From the NCBI GenBank assembly GCA_944363685.1, contig CALVUV010000030.1, positions 1 to 11,039 on the forward strand: 11,039 nt of DNA, given 5' to 3'. Source of the DNA: an uncultured Bacilli bacterium (GTDB taxonomy: Bacteria > Bacillota_I > Bacilli_A > RF39 > UBA660). Position 1 is the first letter of the stretch. Each line of letters starts with the position of its first letter. This document shows positions 1-4,846 of the stretch, piece by piece. Below the pieces are notes generated by a model. The model saw only the letters and a list, made by a program, of their open reading frames with translations. It had not been told where the DNA came from and did not search any database. The position numbers and the translations under genes are program-made.

Positions 1-2126
1 GCTCTTAGTATACCTATTTGTTTTTTAGAGTAATTTATAGATACATAGATAAAGTTAGAGAATAGTAATATTGTAAAGAGAATAAATACTAAAGTAACGA
101 TATTTATATATTTATTTAGAAAACTGTAGATATAAGCAAGAGAATTTATATCATCAGAGTAAGGCATAGTTATAAATAAAGTTTCACCTCTAGCATCATC
201 TTGATAACTAGGATATTTTCTAAATGTCTTTAAAAGAGATGTTTCATTGTCATCATATACTCTAAAGGAAATTAATTCTTTATGAACTGCTTCATTCTTT
301 AATTCTTCTAAATAATCTTTACTAATATAGTTATCTGTTAGACTAACACCTGCAACTTTTAAGTCTTTATAATAACCTTTAGTATTATAGTGAGTTTCAA
401 AAGGAACTGTTAAATTATTAGTAGTAATATAATTAGTTACAAAAGTACTTAAAAGACTATTATAATCACCATTATTATTTGCTAAATAAATATCTAATTC
501 TTCTTTAAAACCATCAACATATTCTTGTAAGTAATTAAGAGATACTATTACTTCATCACTGTTTAAATTAGTAACTTGTGTTATAACATCACTGTTATTG
601 TTATATACTTTTATACCAGTAATTCCATCTTTTAAGACTTCATCTTCATTTAAAATAGCATGATTTAAAATCGCTTCATCAGTAGTATTAAACTTTAAAT
701 ATAAGTTTTTACCATAGATGGTATATGCCTTGCCAACATAATAATTGCTATAGTCTTGTTGTATTGATTGATTACTTAAATCATTATAACGACTGTTATC
801 ATCATCAATTATTCCTACAATAATAACATTATTTAATCCAAAAGGAAGTTCTCTTCTACTATTAACTAAATTATCATAAGAAGTAGGCTTAAAGAGATTA
901 CCATTTATATCTTTTATTCCTTTTTCCATAATATTATCAGCAAGATATTTATGAATAACTATTTCATTATTAGTTTTGGGGATAGTACCTATAATGTTAG
1001 ATAGTAGTTTATCATCTTTAACCTCTACATAGGTAGTAATAGGAACAATAGTATCTTTATCATTAATAGGTTCAAATGATAAAACAGTGTTATTATCATA
1101 AATATAATACATAGGGTTTGCAGTTACATTATTTTCTTTTTCAAAATCACTAATTATTTTATTAGTCATAGGAAGTTCTCTTACTTCTCCAAAACTTGGA
1201 TTAATAATATTAACATAATTAATATCATAATAGGTCTCTTTATTTTCTATTAAAGTATCTGTTGCAAGTATATTTTTATCAAACATACTTGTATTAACAG
1301 ATATTCCCATAAAGACTAAAGAGATCATTGTTAAAATAATGGTAAAGAATAGTTTAACTTTATTACTTTTTAAGGAAGTTAAGGCAAAATGTAAACACTC
1401 TTTAAAAGGGAGTCTTGATTTAGTTAAAGAGAAATTATTATCATCTTTTTCTTCAGTAGTTAAATCATTTCTAATAAGATTACCATCTTGTAGTTCTAAT
1501 ATTTTATCAGCATAGGTATTAGCACTTTCTAAGTCGTGTGATACAACAACTACTAATTTTTCTTTACTAATTTCTTTTAATAATTTAAAAGTTTCTAAAC
1601 TAGAATGACTATCCAAATTACCAGTAGGTTCATCTGCAAGTATTACTTTAGGATTTTTAATTAAAGCTCTTGCAATACCAACTCTTTGCTTTTGACCGCC
1701 TGATAACTCATTAATATTACGGTATTCTAATCCTTTAAGACCAAGTCGATCTAAAAGATTAAGTATTTCTTCTTTATTAACTTTCTTTCTTAATAATTTT
1801 GCCGATAACATAACATTATCAAAGACATTATATTCTTCTAATAAATTAAAATCCTGAAAGATAAAACCAATATAAGTATTTCTATAACTATCATAATCCT
1901 TTTCCCTAAAACTATCTATATCTTTATTATCGATATAAATTCTACCACTAGTTTTACTATCAAGTCCTCCTAAAATATTTAATAAAGTACTCTTACCACT
2001 ACCACTTTTACCAATAATAAATACTAATCCCTTATCACCTAAATTAATATTAATATCATTTAAAGCTTTAGTAATCTGTCCTTTCTTACTCCGATATTCC
2101 TTACTAACATTATTAAAACTTATCAT
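1..2126 (-). CDS. ABC transporter, fused ATPase and FtsX/MacB-like permease (C-terminus beyond window)
   Basis: The minus-strand frame is open from ATG at 2126 to base 1 (708 residues seen) and has no stop, so the gene is cut by the window edge. Residues 1 to about 225 form an ABC ATPase: Walker A GKSGSGKST (39-47), signature LSGGQ (141-145), Walker B ending ADEP with D165/E166, and the switch histidine H197 in VSHD. A membrane helix follows at about 254-276, then some 390 mostly hydrophilic residues, then a second helix at about 670-692 leading into INYSKKQIGILR, typical of the cytosolic edge of an FtsX-type permease. This is the MacB-like layout (ATPase, helix, large extracytoplasmic domain, three more helices); the last two helices should lie off the window. 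Such proteins work in mechanotransmission, peptide or lipoprotein export, or antibiotic resistance; the substrate cannot be told. GGTGAAGG just upstream supports the start. Confidence 0.9.
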   Translation of the reverse strand, partial: MISFNNVSKEYRSKKGQITKALNDININLGDKGLVFIIGKSGSGKSTLLNILGGLDSKTSGRIYIDNKDIDSFREKDYDSYRNTYIGFIFQDFNLLEEYNVFDNVMLSAKLLRKKVNKEEILNLLDRLGLKGLEYRNINELSGGQKQRVGIARALIKNPKVILADEPTGNLDSHSSLETFKLLKEISKEKLVVVVSHDLESANTYADKILELQDGNLIRNDLTTEEKDDNNFSLTKSRLPFKECLHFALTSLKSNKVKLFFTIILTMISLVFMGISVNTSMFDKNILATDTLIENKETYYDINYVNIINPSFGEVRELPMTNKIISDFEKENNVTANPMYYIYDNNTVLSFEPINDKDTIVPITTYVEVKDDKLLSNIIGTIPKTNNEIVIHKYLADNIMEKGIKDINGNLFKPTSYDNLVNSRRELPFGLNNVIIVGIIDDDNSRYNDLSNQSIQQDYSNYYVGKAYTIYGKNLYLKFNTTDEAILNHAILNEDEVLKDGITGIKVYNNNSDVITQVTNLNSDEVIVSLNYLQEYVDGFKEELDIYLANNNGDYNSLLSTFVTNYITTNNLTVPFETHYNTKGYYKDLKVAGVSLTDNYISKDYLEELKNEAVHKELISFRVYDDNETSLLKTFRKYPSYQDDARGETLFITMPYSDDINSLAYIYSFLNKYINIVTLVFILFTILLFSNFIYVSINYSKKQIGILR

Positions 2127-2143
2127 AACCTTCACCTAATATA

Positions 2144-2152
2144 ATCATAGCA
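2144..2152 (-). promoter_or_regulatory. Extended -10 promoter element for the ABC transporter gene
   Basis: Read on the minus strand, TGCTATGAT fits the extended -10 pattern TGnTATRAT, 17 bases before the ATG at 2126. I see no good -35 box 17 bases upstream, so recognition would rest on the TG extension. Transcription would begin only about ten bases before the start codon, leaving a very short leader that just holds the GGTGAAGG ribosome site. Confidence 0.4.
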
Positions 2153-2203
2153 TAATCTTAGATAATTATTTTATATAAAGTAAAAAAAAGTGTAAAAAGT
2201 TGT

Positions 2204-2301
2204 AATTTTTAAAATTCAGAAAATTTAAGGCTTCAATTTTTAAAATTCGTTAGGGGAAAATTAAAAATTCAAGCTGTTTTTTTGTTGAATTTTAAAAATT
2301 G
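2204..2301. repeat. Three copies of a 13-bp AT palindrome between divergent genes
   Basis: AATTTTTAAAATT, a perfect palindrome around its central base, occurs at 2204-2216 and 2235-2247, and in inverted form at 2288-2300. The flanks extend the match: 2234-2248 (CAATTTTTAAAATTC) is an exact 15-bp inverted repeat of 2287-2301. The copies lie between the divergently transcribed ABC transporter and glycosyltransferase genes, a place where operators are common. In so AT-rich a genome some of this could be chance, but three copies within 98 bp with shared flanks is more than I would expect. They might be protein-binding sites or RNA stem parts. Confidence 0.5.
2230..2283 (+). terminator. Possible hairpin with T tract (terminator or attenuator) ahead of the glycosyltransferase
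   Basis: Bases 2230-2243 (GCTTCAATTTTTAA) pair with 2261-2274 (TTAAAAATTCAAGC) over 13 of 14 positions with one C-C mismatch, around a 17-base loop, followed by seven T at 2277-2283. This has the form of a weak rho-independent terminator on the plus strand. No plus-strand gene lies upstream in the window, so it could attenuate a leader transcript of the glycosyltransferase gene. Its left arm also belongs to the 15-bp inverted repeat 2234-2248/2287-2301, so the two foldings exclude each other. The stem is mostly A-T. Confidence 0.3.
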
Positions 2302-2358
2302 GTGATTTGCATTATGATTTCTCTTATGTTAGTGTTTAAAACAAAAAGGAGGAAATTT

Positions 2359-3384
2359 ATGATTAAAGTAAGTATAATAATACCAGTTTATAATAGTGGA
2401 AAATATTTAAGGACTTGTCTTGACTCTTTAGTAAATCAAACACTTAAAGATATAGAAATAATCGCTGTAGATGATAATTCTTCAGATAATAGTTTACTTA
2501 TATTAATGGAGTATGCTAAGAAATATCATAATATAAAAGTTTATCATAATAGAAAAAATTTAGGACAAGGTGCTACTAGGAATAAAGGATTAGAATATGC
2601 TAAGGGAGAATATATAGGTTTTGTAGATAGTGATGATTATGTTAGATATAATATGTATGAAGATATGTATAAAGCTGCTATTAATAATAATGCTCCTTTA
2701 GTTACGACAATGCTTCTTTATGTGACAGAAGATTTAGATTTAAAAAACGATGTAGTGTGTAGAAGTGATCCCATAGTATATGATCCAACTATTGATATAA
2801 ATAAAGAACAAGTTGTTAGTGATAGCCCCTCTGCTTGCAATAAATTATTTAAAAGGGAATTAATAGGTCATTATCGTTTTTTAGAAAATACTTTTTTTGA
2901 AGATGTAGCATTTAGTTATTATATGCTTATGAAATCAGATAAAATAGTTATTTTACCTTATTTTAATTATTTCTATAGAATTAATAATTATGATAGTTTA
3001 TCATTTAAAACTTATAAAAAAACAGAGAAAATATATGATATATTTGAGGTGTTAGAAAAATTAGAAGAAGATGTTAAAAGTATTAATAAATATAATATAT
3101 TTAAAGATGAAATAAGATTTTTAAAATTAGCATATTCTATAACACAACTTTTTGACATAAATAAATGGGATGTTACTAAAGAAGAAAAAGAAGAAGCACT
3201 TAGAAAAATGAGTGAAACTATATATAATAAATATGGTATGTTAAGGAAAAGAGAAATTTCTTTACTGTGTTCTAAGCTTGGTAATGAAACTGTTGTGTTA
3301 TATTTGCAATTTTTAGCAGCCAAAGGGAAAATTAAAATGATTAAAAATAATAAAAAAACTACTAATAGGCTTACTATTAAGTAG
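2359..3384 (+). CDS. Family 2 glycosyltransferase (GT-A fold)
   Basis: This 341-residue protein transfers a sugar from an activated nucleotide donor, probably in making surface polysaccharide or modifying wall or membrane glycans; donor and acceptor are not evident. The N-terminal GT-A domain begins KVSIIIPVYN, carries D38/D39 in VDDNSSD for nucleotide binding, NLGQGATRNKG at 67-77, the metal-binding D90-S-D92 motif, and E181/D182 (FFEDVAF), the usual place of the catalytic base. No transmembrane helix is seen, so it is likely cytosolic or peripheral. I chose the ATG at 2359 because AGGAGG lies six bases before it (2347-2352) and the family starts at this point; the open frame extends 20 codons further up, but that part lacks a ribosome site and would put a non-family extension on the protein. 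A degraded copy of the same gene follows 32 bases downstream. Confidence 0.93.
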   Translation: MIKVSIIIPVYNSGKYLRTCLDSLVNQTLKDIEIIAVDDNSSDNSLLILMEYAKKYHNIKVYHNRKNLGQGATRNKGLEYAKGEYIGFVDSDDYVRYNMYEDMYKAAINNNAPLVTTMLLYVTEDLDLKNDVVCRSDPIVYDPTIDINKEQVVSDSPSACNKLFKRELIGHYRFLENTFFEDVAFSYYMLMKSDKIVILPYFNYFYRINNYDSLSFKTYKKTEKIYDIFEVLEKLEEDVKSINKYNIFKDEIRFLKLAYSITQLFDINKWDVTKEEKEEALRKMSETIYNKYGMLRKREISLLCSKLGNETVVLYLQFLAAKGKIKMIKNNKKTTNRLTIK

Positions 3385-3416
3385 AGTTATAAAATAAATG
3401 TAAAGTAGGGATAACT

Positions 3417-3711
3417 TTGTCTAAAGTAAGTATAATAGTTTCTGTTTATAATGAAGAAGAGTATGTTTCTATTTGTCTTGATAGTATCATTAATCGGACT
3501 CTTGATGATATAGAAATAATTACTTTATGATTGCTCTATTGATAATAGTTTTCTTATATTAGAAAATATAAAAAAGATATTTTTTAAAGAAGAGTTAAGA
3601 AAAATAGGTATAAAGCATTCTTTATCTATAAGAATATTTGAGATAAGAAGATGGGATGAATCTATTAAAGTTAGAAATAAGACTATAAAAAATTATTTAA
3701 GCACAATATAA
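3417..3711 (+). pseudogene. Remnant of a second family 2 glycosyltransferase, frameshifted and internally deleted
   Basis: From TTG at 3417 the frame reads like the start of the intact upstream gene: KVSIIVSVYN, then CLDSIINRTLDDIEII, and stops at TGA 3528-3530. In the next frame, from 3529, the match goes on with DCSIDNSFLILENI, which lines up with DDNSSDNSLLILMEY of the intact protein. It then jumps straight to a piece like the intact C-terminal region (FKEELR against FKDEIR; IRRWDES against INKWDVT) and ends at TAA 3709-3711. So there is one frameshift and a loss of roughly 200 internal residues, including the DxD metal site and the ED catalytic motif. No working enzyme can be made. The nucleotide likeness to 2359-3384 points to tandem duplication followed by decay, though an independently acquired paralogue is possible. 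Confidence 0.85.
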
Positions 3712-3730
3712 AAACACCATGTCAAAAATA

Positions 3731-3759
3731 TTGATATAATGGATTTTATGTAGTAAAAT
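3731..3759 (+). promoter_or_regulatory. Vegetative promoter, TTGATA-17-TAAAAT, for the RNA gene
   Basis: TTGATA (3731-3736) and TAAAAT (3754-3759) are separated by exactly 17 bases, giving one mismatch to consensus in each box. The expected start point is about 3766-3768, right where the 5' arm of the terminal helix of the proposed RNA begins. No protein reading frame with a ribosome site follows, which supports a non-coding product. Confidence 0.6.
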
Positions 3760-3765
3760 CTAAGT

Positions 3766-4102
3766 ATAGGGGTTAAACTGTAAGTGACGTGGCGTTTTTT
3801 TAGGGTGTGTTTTGGGATTATTTTTTAAGACGATACATCGCCGGCCGATTTCTCTTCCTTTCTTTCGTGTAGATGATTTAGTTCCTTCACTCTTTTTTGT
3901 TTTGATTTATCTCCGCCGTGCGTCCAGATTCCTACTAAGGCTAGAATTAATCTAGTGTTACCGTGTTTTTGTTGGCTAAGGCTTGCAAATGGAGGAAGTT
4001 TGAATGGAAACAAGCTTAATTCCTGAGTTATACTCGAATACATAATATAGATGTTCATTGACTTAGAATAAAGTTCTTGGACTATCCCTATATTCTTTTT
4101 TT
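3766..4102 (+). ncRNA. Unrecognised structured RNA gene, about 335 nt
   Basis: This stretch has no credible protein frame, is visibly richer in G and C than the genes around it in places (CGCCGGCCG near 3839), and is bounded by a promoter and a T tract (4096-4102). Its ends pair: 3766-3772 region TATAGGG, extended by a G-T and a T-A pair, with ATCCCTATA ending near 4091. A second long-range helix joins GACG/GGCG (3786-3794) to CGCC/CGTC (3914-3924) across a U/GUG internal loop. Local hairpins include CTAGA/TCTAG near 3940-3955, AGGAA-GTTT/AAAC...TTCCT near 3994-4023, and GAGT/ACTC near 4025-4035. Several helices need G-U pairs that would be A-C on the other strand, which favours plus. I looked for RNase P RNA (GAGGAAAG, ACAGAA), tmRNA (tRNA-like ends, CCA), SRP RNA and 6S signatures and found none. 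The exact ends are uncertain by several bases. Confidence 0.5.
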
Positions 4103-4112
4103 GAAAAATTTA

Positions 4113-4141
4113 TTGATAATTAAATAAATATAGCGTATAAT
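4113..4141 (+). promoter_or_regulatory. Near-consensus vegetative promoter of the valS operon
   Basis: TTGATA (4113-4118), a 17-base spacer and a perfect TATAAT (4136-4141) make this the strongest promoter in the window. Transcription should start near 4148, a few bases before the GC pair that opens Stem I of the T-box leader. A strong constitutive promoter followed by a conditional terminator is the usual arrangement for T-box control. Confidence 0.85.
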
Positions 4142-4147
4142 ACACTT

Positions 4148-4374
4148 AAATGCGATTGATATTCAAGGAGTACATATAAAGTATTAATAGAGAGTTAATG
4201 GTTGGTGGAAATTAACAATATGATATATGGAAGGTAGTGGATAGAGCAGGGTTTCTGAAATAGTAGTAAGTTACCACGGTATGAGTCCGTTATCAATAAT
4301 AAGATAGTTTAATAACTATAAATTAAGGTGGTACAGTGTAGGTTATCTATGCCCTTAAGTTATAGTTATTTTTT
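4148..4374 (+). promoter_or_regulatory. T-box riboswitch sensing uncharged tRNA-Val
   Basis: The leader holds the T-box elements in order. Stem I begins with a GATTGA kink-turn-like stretch (4154-4159), the TATTC/GGATA helix (4160-4164 with 4239-4243), and the specifier loop with AGTA on the left (4169-4172) and GAA on the right (4230-4232), closed above by CATATA/TATATG. The apical part has AGAGAG and GGTTGGTGG. A small hairpin ACGG/CCGT lies at 4276-4290. The T-box itself, AAGGTGGTACAGTG (4325-4338), carries TGGT, which can pair with the ACCA end of an uncharged tRNA. The specifier region GAAGGTAGTG contains the valine codons GTA (4234-4236) and GTG (4237-4239). Uncharged tRNA-Val should stabilise the antiterminator and let transcription pass into the downstream genes, including valS. 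Confidence 0.92.
4311..4374 (+). terminator. Conditional terminator of the T-box leader
   Basis: Bases 4311-4328 pair with 4353-4370 over 17 of 18 positions with a single A-G mismatch, around a 24-base loop that holds most of the T-box sequence; T-rich sequence (4369-4374, then more T) follows. The left arm includes AAGG of the T-box, so antiterminator and terminator compete for the same bases, as expected for this riboswitch class. The ribosome site of the first gene lies seven bases after the T run. Confidence 0.88.
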
Positions 4375-4393
4375 ATTTTAGGGAGGTGTTATT

Positions 4394-4846
4394 ATTAAGA
4401 ATAGATTATATATTATTCCAAATGAAGATATTTTAAACAGTGGTGTTTTCTTTAGAATCTTAAAAACAGGAGAGAGACATTTAAAATATATAAAAGAATT
4501 TGTTGATGTAAACAATCTTTCATATTCATTTAGTGATGATGATAGTAATATAGCTCCGGTTCTTCTTGCTGAAGATGGACATATGGTTGTTAAAACTAGT
4601 TGGGATTTTATGAACATAGCAGTGTTTTATATACCAGAACTCTTAACAACTAATCAGAAAAGATGGTTAGATACTAATTTAGACAGTTTTAAGGATTATG
4701 AATATCTTGGCTTTAATAATTATAGTGTAGTAGATGGAGAAATTAAAGAAGAAAAGATAGAGGATTTAGATAAAGAGGTAGTTGAGTTAAATAAAAGATA
4801 TCTAAATTATAGAAAAATAAAGGAGGAGAAAGGTTATGTTAGATAA
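4394..4846 (+). CDS. Protein of unknown function in the T-box/valS operon, probable ATT start
   Basis: A frame of 150 residues lies between the T-box terminator and valS. I do not recognise the family. It reads NRLYIIPNEDILNSG near its start and VLLAEDGHMVVKTSWD in the middle; the last 30 or so residues are rich in Lys and Glu and look helical. There is no signal peptide or membrane helix, so it should be cytosolic. In-frame stop TAG at 4379-4381 bounds the frame, and there is no ATG, GTG or TTG until ATG at 4583, which has no good ribosome site. A very strong GGGAGGTG (4381-4388) sits five bases before ATT 4394, so I infer an ATT start, as known for infC and pcnB. If instead ATG 4583 is used, the product is only 87 residues and the strong site serves nothing. 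The end overlaps valS by 11 bp, suggesting coupled translation and a role tied to valine or tRNA supply. Confidence 0.72.
   Translation: MKNRLYIIPNEDILNSGVFFRILKTGERHLKYIKEFVDVNNLSYSFSDDDSNIAPVLLAEDGHMVVKTSWDFMNIAVFYIPELLTTNQKRWLDTNLDSFKDYEYLGFNNYSVVDGEIKEEKIEDLDKEVVELNKRYLNYRKIKEEKGYVR

Noticed and set aside
2299..2358. Longer glycosyltransferase start at ATG 2299
   Set aside because: No ribosome site lies before 2299, the added 20 residues do not resemble the family, and AGGAGG is correctly placed for ATG 2359.
3012..3323. Minus-strand open frame of 103 codons
   Set aside because: It lies wholly inside the glycosyltransferase gene on the opposite strand, with no ribosome site; a shadow frame.
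3825..4058. Minus-strand open frame of 77 codons across the proposed RNA gene
   Set aside because: No ribosome site precedes its ATG, it has no recognisable family, its codon choice (ACG, GGC, TCG, GCC) differs from all neighbouring genes, and the promoter and T tract point the other way. It is better explained as chance openness within an RNA gene.
3766..4102. Assigning the RNA gene to rnpB, ssrA, the SRP RNA or 6S RNA
   Set aside because: The conserved GAGGAAAG and ACAGAA motifs of RNase P, the tRNA-like ends and CCA of tmRNA, and the SRP hairpin signature are all missing, and the length is too great for 6S.
4066..4102. A simple local hairpin terminator (AGAATA with TATTCT) ending the RNA gene
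   Set aside because: The stem is short and A-T rich with an uneven interior. The long-range pairing of the RNA ends explains the sequence better, although I cannot exclude that the small hairpin helps termination.
3712..4147. Group I intron core
   Set aside because: A stretch near 4053-4067 loosely resembles the conserved R element, but no matching P, Q or S elements and no interrupted gene are present.
4378..4617. Minus-strand open frame of 79 codons
   Set aside because: It is antisense to the ATT-start gene, with no ribosome site or family likeness.
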